Source of the DNA: Peptococcaceae bacterium 1198_IL3148
GTDB lineage: Bacteria > Bacillota > Desulfotomaculia > Desulfotomaculales > Desulfohalotomaculaceae
Assembly (NCBI GenBank): GCA_036763105.1
Contig: JBAIYS010000002.1
Span: 1-64,000, forward strand
Direction of reading: 5' to 3'
Length of the DNA stretch: 64,000 bases
Positions 36,232 through 44,978 of this stretch are shown piece after piece. The notes under the pieces are model-generated. The model had not been told where the DNA came from and did no database searches. It saw nothing but the letters and a program-made list of their open reading frames with translations. Made by a program: the position numbers and the translations under genes. Each line of letters starts with the position of its first letter. Position 1 is the stretch's first letter.

Positions 36232-37563
36232 TCAAAACCTCTTATAGATAAGTTCCACATCAGTGACCATTGTTTGTCCATATTCTCTAATCTGGCGGAT
36301 CAAAAAGTCTTTGTGTTTTTGTATAGTTTTGGCACTGTCAAAATCTGTGGCAAAGATAACGAAGTTGCCCTCATCCCTAATGGCCTTAGAGTTTGCCAGC
36401 GCAGTATAAAGATCCATGTTGGCATAATAACAACTGGCAATGATGTATTCCCAATACTCATATTCAATGTAGTCTTGATAGCTACCCTGTTTAAAAGTTA
36501 ATAAGTCCGGTAGGTTGGGTTCCTCTATTAAGTCATACAACCCCGTTTCCTCAAAGCTGGTCATGTTGCCGCAGTTTGGGCAGTACCGATATATACCGGA
36601 TAACAAAGTTGTCTCATGTAAACAAATATTGCCCAAAGCGGTACCGCATTCTTCACATACAGTGGCTTGGTTAGAAAAACTGTGGTTTTTACAGACTGGA
36701 CAATATAAAATTCGGCCGTCTTCCCGGGTGTCAATATGGGGATAATACTTGCCAATTCTGGGTAGCCCTTTGCCGTCGTCGGGGTTGGCAATTTGTTGGC
36801 CGCAGACATGGCAATATTTCTGACCGGGGTCCGATATATAGGCACGGCAGTTTCGGCAAATGCGACAGATTTTATACACTCCTTTATATTGGCGACGGCC
36901 GCAATATCTGAATATACCATTGGCAATTGACTGTAGATGCTTTTGAGTATAAAAGAACCGAAAGAAATTCCGCACCAGCGTCATCTCCAAATGTTGCACC
37001 TTTACTTGATAGTTTCTTACATGCTTTGCACTTTCCTCGGCGGCATCCAAAGAAATGTCACACAATAAAGCAATTTCCTTCGGATCACAAATTTTAAACT
37101 GGTAAAGAACCGCAGTGGGTGCCAGCAGCGCTTCGGCAAACCAGTGGGCCTCCACTTCTAAAGTTCCATATTGTTCTTCCGTCAACCCACCGCGATTTAA
37201 AGCGGTTTCTTCATAATAAACCAGATGTCCCAATAAAATATGGCCAATTTCGTGGGCAATGGTCCAACGAATGCGTTCCCGGCTTTTAATAGTATCATCA
37301 AACACAATTAAATAGTCAGATGTTCCCCGGATAATTTGGACTTTAGCATCGGCACCGTTCCTCTTTAAATTATAAGGGTCTGTCACCCTGTGTGTCTTTC
37401 TCAGCTCGGTCCAGCTACACAAATATATGTTTGGCTCATTTTTGACAATTGCAAAGGGGTCCACCGGCAGCCCTTTGATGTCCAATTGCACTAAGTATTG
37501 ATAGGCTCTCAATATCGCCCGCCTAAAATTAGGCTTTTTTGGAATTTTTCTTACTCTTGGCAT
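36232..37563 (-). CDS. ImmA/IrrE-type metallopeptidase with C-terminal zinc ribbons
   Basis: The 443-residue protein has a Zn-protease domain with HEIGH at 104-108 (WTIAHEIGHILLGH) and the following helical part of ImmA/IrrE proteins. About 230-330 hold paired CxxC motifs (CRICRNC, CHVCG, CPVC, CEECG, CPNCG) that would form two or three zinc ribbons. ImmA proteases cleave the XRE repressor encoded beside them, as in ICEBs1. Here the XRE gene overlaps the protease gene by 35 bases. The zinc-ribbon extension and the C-terminal 110 residues are unusual for ImmA and could be the sensor. Confidence 0.88.
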   Translation of the reverse strand: MPRVRKIPKKPNFRRAILRAYQYLVQLDIKGLPVDPFAIVKNEPNIYLCSWTELRKTHRVTDPYNLKRNGADAKVQIIRGTSDYLIVFDDTIKSRERIRWTIAHEIGHILLGHLVYYEETALNRGGLTEEQYGTLEVEAHWFAEALLAPTAVLYQFKICDPKEIALLCDISLDAAEESAKHVRNYQVKVQHLEMTLVRNFFRFFYTQKHLQSIANGIFRYCGRRQYKGVYKICRICRNCRAYISDPGQKYCHVCGQQIANPDDGKGLPRIGKYYPHIDTREDGRILYCPVCKNHSFSNQATVCEECGTALGNICLHETTLLSGIYRYCPNCGNMTSFEETGLYDLIEEPNLPDLLTFKQGSYQDYIEYEYWEYIIASCYYANMDLYTALANSKAIRDEGNFVIFATDFDSAKTIQKHKDFLIRQIREYGQTMVTDVELIYKRF

Positions 37564-37942
37564 AGGCTAGGAACATCTCCGTTTGCCGCACTAAGTCCTC
37601 TGCATCTCCTTCTTCTAAATCTGCATTTCTGGCCAAACCATCCACAATTTTGCGCAAAGCGTTGCGTTGCACTTCGGTTTTCAAGTCCGGAAACACCTTT
37701 TCAATTAAAGACACCGTTTGGTCTTGTTCATCAATGTAGCCTGCCGCCTGCAACATTTCTTCCTTGGCCACCCCTAAGGCTTCCGCTAAAGCATTCAGCA
37801 CCGGTACCGATGGGTTTTGCCGTTCGCCATTTTCAATGCGGTGTACTTCGGTGTGGCTGATACCAGCTTCAATGGCCAATTTTCTTTTAGACCATTCTTT
37901 AGCTTGCCGCCGTTCTTTGACAAACTGCCCCAATGTTGCCAT
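37529..37942 (-). CDS. XRE-family transcriptional repressor
   Basis: The 137-residue protein has a lambda-repressor-like helix-turn-helix (QFVKERRQAKEWSKRKLAIE, AGISHTEVHRIENGERQNPS) at residues about 5-60 and a helical tail. ATG 37942 follows AGGAGGTG. It overlaps the metallopeptidase gene and faces three small plus-strand genes across a 150-base control region, as in phage or integrative-element repressor cassettes. It is probably cleaved by the adjacent protease. Confidence 0.92.
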   Translation of the reverse strand: MATLGQFVKERRQAKEWSKRKLAIEAGISHTEVHRIENGERQNPSVPVLNALAEALGVAKEEMLQAAGYIDEQDQTVSLIEKVFPDLKTEVQRNALRKIVDGLARNADLEEGDAEDLVRQTEMFLAYAKSKKNSKKA

Positions 37943-38007
37943 AAAGCAACACCTCCTGATCTTTAGTGTAACATCGTTGTAACCGAATGGCAACAATTTT
38001 ATTATTT

Positions 38008-38069
38008 TTGAACTTCAAATTGACATCCAAAGAATGGTATGATTAAATAAATGTAACTTATAAGTTCAA
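38008..38069. promoter_or_regulatory. Divergent control region with operator-like palindromes
   Basis: TTGACA (38020-38025), 17 bases and TTAAAT would drive the rightward genes. TTGAACTT (38008-38015) and AAGTTCAA (38062-38069) are complementary, and AACTTATAAGTT (38055-38066) is a perfect palindrome. TGTAAC occurs twice in the leftward promoter near 37970-37982 and again at 38052. These are candidate sites for the XRE repressor and the small helix-turn-helix protein. Confidence 0.5.
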
Positions 38070-38090
38070 CTTTATAAAGGAGTGATACGA

Positions 38091-38336
38091 TTGGTGCCAA
38101 ATCGCGACTATCTTTTACAACTGGTTAGGGAGAAAGATTGGTCTGGCAGTGAACTGGGGCGGCGGATGGGCATATCCAGAACGGAAGCCAACCGCCTGCT
38201 AAACGGCAGTAGGGTGGGGGGCAAAAAAGTCATTGCTGGCTTGATGAAGGCTTTCCCCGAGGAACCTTTAAATAGGCTGTTTCTTTTGCCCACTGTGGAA
38301 CCTAAAAACAACAAAGGAAAGGCAACTTCCAAATAG
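38091..38336 (+). CDS. Small helix-turn-helix DNA-binding protein
   Basis: The 81-residue protein has a Cro/C1-type helix-turn-helix (DYLLQLVREKDWSGSELGRR, MGISRTEANRLLNGSRVGGK). TTG 38091 lies 8 bases after AAAGGAG; the GTG 38082 is inside that site. It is the first gene opposite the XRE repressor and could be the Cro-like counterpart of that switch. Confidence 0.75.
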   Translation: MVPNRDYLLQLVREKDWSGSELGRRMGISRTEANRLLNGSRVGGKKVIAGLMKAFPEEPLNRLFLLPTVEPKNNKGKATSK

Positions 38337-38393
38337 CCAGCGGAGCGTTAAAACTTGTAGTTTGCGGCCGGGTTTAAGGAGGGGAGAAAATTC

Positions 38394-38756
38394 ATCATTA
38401 TAAAAGTGGATGTTATCACTGGTAAGGTGCTGGTGGATAACCTGGCGGATCTGTGGCAGCAACACAACAGCAACAGCGGTTTAAGGGAACCAGTGTACCA
38501 CACTAACCCGGCGCTGTTAGTGGCAAAAAAGCCGATGCACCAGCATTTGTTTGAGCGGATTAAGCATTTCAACCAAGGTCGTTATCAAAAGTGGACCAAT
38601 GAGGAGTTGTATCGATTGGTAGAACTGATTTGGCTGGAGAACAGGGGTTACCAACAGGCGGTAACCCGTTTAGGCCGCAGCAAAAGTGCCTGTAAACAAA
38701 TGATGTACCACATGAGAAAAGCCGGAGTGCTTATTAGGGAGGAAGAAAATAAATGA
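38394..38756 (+). CDS. SANT/Myb-like helix-turn-helix protein, probable ATC/ATT start
   Basis: The product is about 120 residues. The second half (KWTNEELYRLVELIWLENRG, YQQAVTRLGRSKSACKQMMY) resembles SANT/Myb-type DNA-binding helices. GGGGAG (38381-38386) lies 7 bases before ATC 38394 and 10 before ATT 38397. The first standard start, GTG 38406, is about 20 bases away from it. The frame from ATC reads IIKVDVITGKVLVDNLADLW. So initiation is again likely at a non-standard codon. The stop overlaps the next ATG as ATGA. Function unknown. Confidence 0.6.
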   Translation: MIIKVDVITGKVLVDNLADLWQQHNSNSGLREPVYHTNPALLVAKKPMHQHLFERIKHFNQGRYQKWTNEELYRLVELIWLENRGYQQAVTRLGRSKSACKQMMYHMRKAGVLIREEENK

Positions 38757-39049
38757 GAAGGGCAGACTTTATTGCCAGCATTAAAAAGATCGAGATATGC
38801 AACAAGGTCAAAGTAGAAAGTTGGGGTCAAACAATTAGATTAACTCTGGGTGATATCGAACTAACCAATGAAAACCTGGTGGAGTTGCGCCAATTTCGAG
38901 CCAACGAGCCGGTAAAAGTAGTAATTGAGGCAGAACAAGTTAGCTTATCTGATATTAAGACCAAAGCAACCACAGAACATTTTATCGAATTGGAAGAAAA
39001 CCAACCAAACCCGCCACCCAGTGCGGTGGTGAAGGTCTTTAAATTTTAA
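38753..39049 (+). CDS. Hypothetical protein of 98 residues
   Basis: The soluble, strand-rich protein (KVKVESWGQTIRLTLGDIEL, EPVKVVIEAEQVSLSDI) is translationally coupled to the preceding gene by ATGA. It is the third gene of the small rightward operon opposite the XRE repressor. I do not recognise a family. The whole 36.2-39.0 kb block looks like a relic regulatory cassette of a mobile element. Confidence 0.6.
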   Translation: MRRADFIASIKKIEICNKVKVESWGQTIRLTLGDIELTNENLVELRQFRANEPVKVVIEAEQVSLSDIKTKATTEHFIELEENQPNPPPSAVVKVFKF

Positions 39050-39128
39050 ATAAAGAGTGGTGCTGCAGGGGTGAGATTGTTGACAACTGTCACAAATTCT
39101 CACCCTTTGTCTTTGTGCCAAAAAGCTA

Positions 39129-39177
39129 TTTACAAAAAGGGTGCAATAGGATATAATGAGAATGATAATAATTCTCA
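39129..39177 (+). promoter_or_regulatory. Promoter with Fur box
   Basis: TTTACA (39129-39134), 17 bases, TATAAT (39152-39157), followed directly by GAGAATGATAATAATTCTC (39158-39176), which has TGAGAAT/ATTCTCA arms and the GATAATA core of Fur operators. It is placed over the transcription start, so iron-bound Fur would repress. The coding remnant downstream is a DUF3793 pseudogene. Confidence 0.85.
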
Positions 39178-39185
39178 ATCCCAAT

Positions 39186-39561
39186 TTGGTGCTATTTTAT
39201 AACCCGGAACGATTGGCGGAAACAATATTTAATGAGGATAATTTTTCTTTTTTTACAGCAATTTGGTTATAACCACAACATGGCGCTAGACCACTGTTGA
39301 AAAAAACTCAAAGAACACTTTGATGATTTGTGTCCCCACGAATGTGGAATATTCCTTGGTTACCCGTTAGAGGATGTCAAATATTTTATTAAGTATTCCG
39401 GCGGAGGTTGTTTACTTGGTGGCTACTGGAAGGTGTATCTTAATGTAATGGAAGCTCAGCAGCTATTTAACAAATATGATCAATCAAAAATTACCATATT
39501 AAGGTCAATGCTTAGTGGATCAATACTGTATTCATACATTAGCTATCAGCAAGTGAGTTAA
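39186..39561 (+). pseudogene. DUF3793 family pseudogene
   Basis: Three pieces of one DUF3793 protein are visible. LVLFYNPERLAETIFNEDNF lies in one frame from 39186. After a shift at the T-runs 39242-39254 come QQFGYNHNMALDHC and, past an in-frame TGA (39298-39300), KKLKEHFDDLCPHECGIFLG with YPLEDVKYF and CLLGGYWKVY to 39561. The family's first 50 or so residues and a ribosome binding site are missing. DUF3793 genes often sit under Fur control with flavodoxin and DUF2325, and the promoter here is intact, so the coding part decayed first. Confidence 0.85.
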
Positions 39562-39598
39562 GTTATTGTGCCAAAAAATAATTTATGGAGGGGAGTAG

Positions 39599-39901
39599 AT
39601 GTCAGTATTTATAGTGGGTGGCGACAAATTGGGTAATATTGGGGATAAACTAAAAAAATATGGGTTTGATCGGGTATTTCACGAAAAAGGCAGAAAAATG
39701 ATTCGAAATAAAAATTTGAATATTCCAGTAAAGACAGGCTTAGTCATTGTCCTTACAGATTTCGTTAATCATAACATTTCAGAAATGATTAAAAAGCAAG
39801 CTAAAAATAAAGAGATTCCCATTATACATACCAAACGTTCGTGGTCGGCAATATCACAAAAAATGTATCAAATACACGAGACTGGTAGTTTAGTTAAATA
39901 G
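39599..39901 (+). CDS. DUF2325 family protein
   Basis: The 100-residue protein has VFIVGGDKLGNIGDKLKKYG, LVIVLTDFVNHNISEMIKK and IPIIHTKRSWSAI, the pattern of DUF2325 proteins (Rossmann-like, commonly beside iron-regulated genes). ATG 39599 follows GGAGGGGAG. It probably belonged to one Fur-regulated unit with the DUF3793 gene before it decayed. No biochemical role is established. Confidence 0.85.
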   Translation: MSVFIVGGDKLGNIGDKLKKYGFDRVFHEKGRKMIRNKNLNIPVKTGLVIVLTDFVNHNISEMIKKQAKNKEIPIIHTKRSWSAISQKMYQIHETGSLVK

Positions 39902-39910
39902 TCATTTTTA

Positions 39911-39940
39911 AAAGCCAAGGGGGTTTATCCTCTTGGCTTT
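39911..39940 (+). terminator. Terminator
   Basis: AAAGCCAAGGGGG pairs with TCCTCTTGGCTTT (G-T pairs in the upper stem), loop TTTA. Confidence 0.85.
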
Positions 39941-40109
39941 GTTAGTTTATGGCAGTTAATTGGTAATTAAAAATAACAATATGTGGATAACTTATAGCAA
40001 CAAATGGAAGGAACAATTTATATAAAAATGTTATAGTTAAGTTATGCTCACATTTTTAACAGGTAAAATTACGCAGCCTGTAGAAATATGCCCTGGGGAG
40101 GTGTGGGCT

Positions 40110-40667
40110 TTGCAAAGATGTCCTTGGTGTGAAGGTGATGAACTGTATAGCGCATATCATGATCAAGAATGGGGCGTGCCTGTTCATGATGATCAAGTGC
40201 ATTTTGAATTTTTAGTGTTGGAATCTGCCCAGGCGGGGTTGAGTTGGCTAACTGTTTTAAAGAAAAGGCCAAACTATAGAAGGGCCTATGATGATTTTAA
40301 TGTGGAAAAAGTAGCCCGTTATGATGACAACAAGATTGAAGAATTAATGAATAACCCCGGCATCATTAGAAACCGCAGAAAAATTGAGGCATCCGTTAAT
40401 AACGCCAAAAGATTTTTAGAAATTCAAAAGGAATTTGGCTGCTTTGATCGCTACCTATGGTCCTTTGTCGATAATCAGCCAATAAAAAATCGCTGGCAAA
40501 CTGTAGATGATGTACCAGCCTATACCGAGTTGTCGGATGAAATAAGTAAGGATCTCAAAAAAAGAGGCTTTAAATTCATCGGTACCACCATTGTCTATTC
40601 CTATCTGCAAGCCGTCGGCATTGTAAACGACCATATTGTAGATTGTTTTCGCTATCATCAAATATAG
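40110..40667 (+). CDS. tag: DNA-3-methyladenine glycosylase I
   Basis: The 185-residue Tag enzyme excises 3-methyladenine from alkylated DNA. Zn ligands expected from the family are visible: RCPWC near the N-terminus, YHDQEWGVP and NDHIVDCF near the C-terminus. The core FEFLVLESAQAGLSWLTVLK and NPGIIRNRRKIEASVNNAK is typical. TTG 40110 begins the family N-terminus (MQRCPWC) and follows GGGGAGGTG; the longer frame to 40044 has no site. With the AlkD-like gene at 21.4 kb, this gives two alkyl-base repair enzymes in the window. Confidence 0.95.
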   Translation: MQRCPWCEGDELYSAYHDQEWGVPVHDDQVHFEFLVLESAQAGLSWLTVLKKRPNYRRAYDDFNVEKVARYDDNKIEELMNNPGIIRNRRKIEASVNNAKRFLEIQKEFGCFDRYLWSFVDNQPIKNRWQTVDDVPAYTELSDEISKDLKKRGFKFIGTTIVYSYLQAVGIVNDHIVDCFRYHQI

Positions 40668-40697
40668 TGAGAATAAAACTAAGAGGATGTGTTAGCC

Positions 40698-41345
40698 GTG
40701 CCTGGTAATCAAGTTGTTTTAATACACGGCTTTGCTAAAAATAGCCAAGATATGCTACCGTTACAAAATAATCTCCAGTTATTGGGTTATCAAGGGATAT
40801 TGATTAATTTGCCCCTGACCTTTAAACCCCTTGAGTACAGTGTGGGGTTGTTAGAGACTGTTTTAGATGATAAATTATCAAATTTAGCGGGCAGCGAAAA
40901 AATCCACCTGGTGGGGCATAGTACCGGTGGCTTGGTGATCCGAGGTTGGTTGGCCACAACTAAGTATAAAGATAAGGTGGATAAAGGTGTGTTGTTGGCC
41001 ACACCCAATCAGGGCAGCCAACTGGCCGATATGGCAGGCAGGTGTTTACCGTTGCTACCCGCCCTTTGCAAAACCCTAGCATCTCTGCAAAGTGAACGGG
41101 TAAAGCAGTTGCCTCCGCCCACTGAACTATCGGTGGAATTGGGGGCCATTGCCGGCAACAACAACAATCTGCTGCTGGGCAAGTTGCTAAAGGAAGAAAA
41201 TGACGGCCGCGTGACGGTGGAATCGGTGCGCATACCGGGGTTAAAGGATTTTATGACTTTACCCTTTGGGCATCAAGAGATCCATAAAAAGTTAGAGACT
41301 GCCCAATTAATTGATCGGTTTTTACAAAGGGGCAAATTTAGATAA
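40698..41345 (+). CDS. Alpha/beta hydrolase, lipase/PGAP1-like
   Basis: The 215-residue protein has VVLIHGFAKNS (oxyanion region) and the nucleophile elbow VGHSTGGLV with Ser, plus a C-terminal His in FGHQEIHKKL. It resembles short lipase/esterases of the type acting on acyl esters. GTG 40698 starts the protein as MPGNQVVLIHGF; GTG 40689 is an alternative very near the AGAGG site. No signal peptide is visible, so it is cytosolic. Confidence 0.85.
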   Translation: MPGNQVVLIHGFAKNSQDMLPLQNNLQLLGYQGILINLPLTFKPLEYSVGLLETVLDDKLSNLAGSEKIHLVGHSTGGLVIRGWLATTKYKDKVDKGVLLATPNQGSQLADMAGRCLPLLPALCKTLASLQSERVKQLPPPTELSVELGAIAGNNNNLLLGKLLKEENDGRVTVESVRIPGLKDFMTLPFGHQEIHKKLETAQLIDRFLQRGKFR

Positions 41346-41489
41346 CATCATAAATTTACTGCTGGGTCCTCTGGGTTTAATGGCAAACACAGGGGATTTT
41401 TTATTTAACAAATTTGCTTAACGGACAATATATGCCCTTTTAGTTTAGGTATAGTTGCCTCAAATGAAGTGGTTTGAGGAGGTGCAGTG

Positions 41490-41645
41490 TTGTACAGCAA
41501 AAAATGTTGGGCTTGTAATAAAACATCTTACAGTGCCACTGATAAAGGACGATGGATTTGTCCCTACTGTGGTAAAGATTTAACTTTTCAACCGGTAACT
41601 GAAACTAAAATATATAGAAGGAAATGTCGAAATATCACCGAATAA
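41490..41645 (+). CDS. Small zinc-ribbon protein (51 residues)
   Basis: TTG 41490 follows GAGGAGGTG at 5 bases. The product begins MYSKKCWACNKTS and has CxxC at residues about 6-9 and CPYCGK (about 24-29), one zinc ribbon, followed by a basic tail. No function is known. It lies 60 bases before the WYL regulator on the same strand, and could be a partner or a separate small gene. Confidence 0.65.
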   Translation: MYSKKCWACNKTSYSATDKGRWICPYCGKDLTFQPVTETKIYRRKCRNITE

Positions 41646-41709
41646 TTAACAAACAATAACCAAACTTCCAATATTATAGCCAGTTGGCATAAAGTAGGTG
41701 ATATCACAG

Positions 41710-42696
41710 GTGAAGGGGAAGGGCTATGCCAAAACATTTCGGATTTTATCCATGTATGATCGGTTAAATCGGGGGCAAATCATCAATAAAAACCAAGAAA
41801 CCACTGCATTTAATGTGGATGAAAAAACGGTGCGAAGGGATATTGAAGACCTCAGAACGTATTTGGCAGACGCTAACCTAAACCACAGTAACGGTTCTTT
41901 ATCCATTTGTTATGACAAAAAACTCAACGGTTATGTGCTCAGTGGCGATAATAGTGTCTGGCTGACCAATGAAGAGGTGCTGTTAATAGTTAAAATTGTT
42001 TTAGAGAGCCGTGCTTTGCCCCGGGAGGAGCTTAATCAACTGTTGGATAAAATTATGTTGCAGTGTATTCCTGAGGAACGAGAGCATATTAAAAAGGTAA
42101 TTTTAAATGAACGTTATCATTATGTGCCGGTAAATCATGGTCAACCCTTGGGGGAAAGGATTTGGCAGTTAAGTTATGCTGTGCGGGAACACCGATTGGT
42201 TGACATAGAATACCAAAAAATAGGGCACCCTACTGCGGTCAAGCGCATGATAGAGCCAGTGGGGATTATCTTTTCAGAATATTATTTTTACCTAATTGGT
42301 TACATAGCGGGTTATGGCTATGAGTTCCCGGCGGTTTATCGGTTAGATCGCATCAAAAATTTCGTGGTTACCGATAGTCATTTTTATATACCCGATGCCC
42401 AGCGTTTTGAAGAGGGTGAATTTCGTAAACGGGTGCAGTTTATGCATCCGGGCAGTTTAATGCGCATTCAGTTTCGATTTTGGGGACCGTCATTGGAAGC
42501 GGTGCTGGATAGGTTGCCAACGGCAAAAGTGCTCAGCATTGACAAGGGGTCCGCTTTGATTGAGGCGGAGGTGTTTGGCCGGGGTATAAAAATGTGGTTA
42601 CTCAGTCAGGCCCAATACTTAGAGGTGATCAAACCAGAGGACTTTAGAGCAGAAATGAAACAAACCATCCAAGCAATGCTTAACAACTACAACTAG
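41710..42696 (+). CDS. WYL-domain transcriptional regulator
   Basis: The 328-residue protein has an N-terminal DeoR-type winged helix (FRILSMYDRLNRGQIINKNQ, VDEKTVRRDIEDLRTYL), a WYL domain (about 140-220; RLVDIEYQK, EPVGIIFSEYYFYLIGYI, YRLDRI) and a C-terminal WCX part. WYL proteins bind nucleic-acid ligands and regulate stress or defence genes. GTG 41710 lies 8 bases after AGGTGAT. It stands near, but not inside, any defence locus here; its targets are unknown. Confidence 0.9.
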   Translation: MKGKGYAKTFRILSMYDRLNRGQIINKNQETTAFNVDEKTVRRDIEDLRTYLADANLNHSNGSLSICYDKKLNGYVLSGDNSVWLTNEEVLLIVKIVLESRALPREELNQLLDKIMLQCIPEEREHIKKVILNERYHYVPVNHGQPLGERIWQLSYAVREHRLVDIEYQKIGHPTAVKRMIEPVGIIFSEYYFYLIGYIAGYGYEFPAVYRLDRIKNFVVTDSHFYIPDAQRFEEGEFRKRVQFMHPGSLMRIQFRFWGPSLEAVLDRLPTAKVLSIDKGSALIEAEVFGRGIKMWLLSQAQYLEVIKPEDFRAEMKQTIQAMLNNYN

Positions 42697-42710
42697 AGGA
42701 CGGTGGGTCG

Positions 42711-42923
42711 ATGACAAAGGACGAAATACTTGGTATTGTTAGTAAATTAAGGCAGTACTCCCTTAATGATGAGACTGCGATTCCATCAATCTATTAAAGT
42801 AAATGTTCCACAGTAATCAGGAATTTTGGCAGAGAATAATTTTTGTTGGCAACCATTGTTGCGGATTTAAAGGAACTGGAAGGGATTAATAATGAATTGA
42901 AACTTTTGTACAATAGAGTGTAG
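42711..42923 (+). pseudogene. Small interrupted gene downstream of the WYL regulator
   Basis: ATG 42711 follows GGACGGTGGG. The frame reads MTKDEILGIVSKLRQYSLND, stops at TAA 42795, and in the same frame continues past a second TAA (42837) into LLATIVADLKELEGINNELK, stopping at 42923. Both halves look like one short helical protein of about 70 residues interrupted twice. They could also be two tiny unrelated frames. No family is recognised. Confidence 0.4.
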
Positions 42924-42933
42924 TTTTAAATAG

Positions 42934-42965
42934 AAATACCAGCCCAGGTTTAGGCTGGTATTTTG
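42934..42965. terminator. Bidirectional terminator
   Basis: AAATACCAGCC and GGCTGGTATTT around CAGGTTTA, between convergent genes. Confidence 0.9.
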
Positions 42966-42986
42966 TGTCAAAATTTTCGCTGCCAA

Positions 42987-44822
42987 TTAAATTTTAAACT
43001 TTTCAACGGTGCTGTTCAGTTCGTTGGCCAGCTCGGCCAATTCTTGGGCAGAGCCACTCATCTGTTGAACGGTGGAGGATACCTGTTGATTGTTGGCCGC
43101 CACCTGTTCTAATCCTTGGGAGGTCTGCTTAATGCTATGGGACATCTCTTCCACAATTTCAATGGTGTGCTCAACGGCCTGTTGAATGTCACCCAGCGCA
43201 GCGCTGGCATTTCCTGCCAGTTCGCTACTTCTGCTCCGCATGGTATCGGTGGCCTGTAACATATCGCTTATTTGAGCAATGGCACCTTGTACCTCACCAA
43301 TAATTTCATTGATTTCCTTGGTGGATTTAGAGGATTGCTCCGCCAGTTTTCTTACTTCCTCTGCCACCACCGCAAACCCTTTGCCGTGCTCGCCAGCCCG
43401 GGCAGCCTCTATGGCAGCATTTAACGCCAGTAGGTTGGTTTGCTCAGCTATGGCAGAAATGGCAGAGGTGATACTGCCAATCTGTGCCGAAAGGTTGGTA
43501 AGGTCACCCATGCTGCTGGCAATCTCGGTGGAAAACTCATTTATTTCATTGTTTTGTCTAATTAACAGGCCAACGGCCTTGGCCCCTTGTTGAGCCGTTA
43601 CCTGAGCCTGGTGGGCTTTGTCCACCGAGCTAACTACATTCTGATAGCCGCTTTCTGCCATGGCGTTAACCTTATTGGTGGTACTGGCCACTTCTTCCAT
43701 GGTGGCACTGACCTCTTGGTTGGCAGCGGCCAGCTGTTCGCTATGGGAGGCCAAGGAGTGGGAAGTTACGTTGATATCGCTGATCAGCTTTCTTAGGCTT
43801 TCACCCATGTTGTTGATGTTATGGCCCAGTTCACCCAATTCGGTATCGTAATTGACTTCAATTTTAGCGGTAAAGTCACCAGCGGCATATCGTTTTACAC
43901 CGGTGGACAGCGAATTCAAAATGGCACAAAGCTTATTTACCGCCAACCAAGCGGCGACGACAATTGCCACAAACAATACACCGGCAATGGATAAAATGCG
44001 ATTTATAATACTATTCTGGATTGCATAGGCATCGGCGGTGGCCTGTTCCACAAACAACCCCCAGCCGGTGCTGGGAATTTCATTGTAATAAACCAGCTGT
44101 TCTTCATTACTATAGGTGCCGCTTTCTCCGGCCAGCGCTTTTTTAACGTAGTCATTGCCAGATAAATCTTTACTTTCCTTAACCAATTGTTGGTTGGGGT
44201 GAGCGATTACTTTACCCTTTTGATCGGTAATATAAATAAAGCCCGTTTCACCAATTTTTTGGGTGTTGACTAACTCTGTCAGCGCAGACAGCGACACATC
44301 AGCAACGATGACGCCATGGAAATTTCCGTCCTGATCCTTAACTGGGTAGGATATGGCAATCACTGGATCACCGGTGACAACATCTATGTAGACATCAGAG
44401 TAGCTTATTTGGCCGCTGGATTTGGCCAATTCATACCACGGCCTAGTCCTGCCGTCGAAATCAGCGGCCATTTCCGCATGGGGCACCAGCACATCCAATT
44501 TACCATCTAAATTGCAATAATACACGTTGGTAAAGGATTCGTTGCTTTCCTTGACGGCGCTGAATAACTTGTCCATCCCTTCCAGATCAAGATTTTTAAC
44601 CTCTTCGCTGGCATTTAAGGTTAATAGTACCGAGGCCTTTTCTTGTAGAAAGTTATCGATGGTGTTCTGGATGGCATGACTAAAGGATTGATTGTTTTGG
44701 TTGACAATTTTTGTTACATTGCTGGAGATGGAATTAGTTACTAAATAGCCCACTATACCGATACTGACCAATAATGTAACAAAGATTAAAATCAGCATTC
44801 TTGCTTTTAAACTTTTTACCAT
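42987..44822 (-). CDS. Methyl-accepting chemotaxis protein, dCache sensor
   Basis: The 611-residue chemoreceptor comprises TM1 (about 7-29), an extracellular dCache_1 domain (about 35-275; [35 protein letters not shown]), TM2 (about 280-300), HAMP (about 300-355) and a signalling domain with the hairpin tip [19 protein letters not shown]. dCache domains often bind amino acids or other small organics. It is an isolated gene; its ATG follows AGGAGTAC. Confidence 0.95.
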   Translation of the reverse strand: MVKSLKARMLILIFVTLLVSIGIVGYLVTNSISSNVTKIVNQNNQSFSHAIQNTIDNFLQEKASVLLTLNASEEVKNLDLEGMDKLFSAVKESNESFTNVYYCNLDGKLDVLVPHAEMAADFDGRTRPWYELAKSSGQISYSDVYIDVVTGDPVIAISYPVKDQDGNFHGVIVADVSLSALTELVNTQKIGETGFIYITDQKGKVIAHPNQQLVKESKDLSGNDYVKKALAGESGTYSNEEQLVYYNEIPSTGWGLFVEQATADAYAIQNSIINRILSIAGVLFVAIVVAAWLAVNKLCAILNSLSTGVKRYAAGDFTAKIEVNYDTELGELGHNINNMGESLRKLISDINVTSHSLASHSEQLAAANQEVSATMEEVASTTNKVNAMAESGYQNVVSSVDKAHQAQVTAQQGAKAVGLLIRQNNEINEFSTEIASSMGDLTNLSAQIGSITSAISAIAEQTNLLALNAAIEAARAGEHGKGFAVVAEEVRKLAEQSSKSTKEINEIIGEVQGAIAQISDMLQATDTMRSRSSELAGNASAALGDIQQAVEHTIEIVEEMSHSIKQTSQGLEQVAANNQQVSSTVQQMSGSAQELAELANELNSTVEKFKI

Positions 44823-44928
44823 ATTGTACTCCTTTATGCATAATTTGTTGTTTTTATATATTCTGTCATTTATTTAAAATTCCTGTTGTACTTTAGCAAA
44901 ATGTAAATATTAATATGTAATTCACCAT

Positions 44929-44967
44929 AAAAAAGCAAGGGGCAGATAATTCCACCCCTTGTTATTT
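44929..44967 (-). terminator. Terminator for uppP
   Basis: On the minus strand AACAAGGGG and CCCCTTGCT pair, followed by TTTTTT. Confidence 0.75.
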
Positions 44968-44978
44968 TAACGATATAT

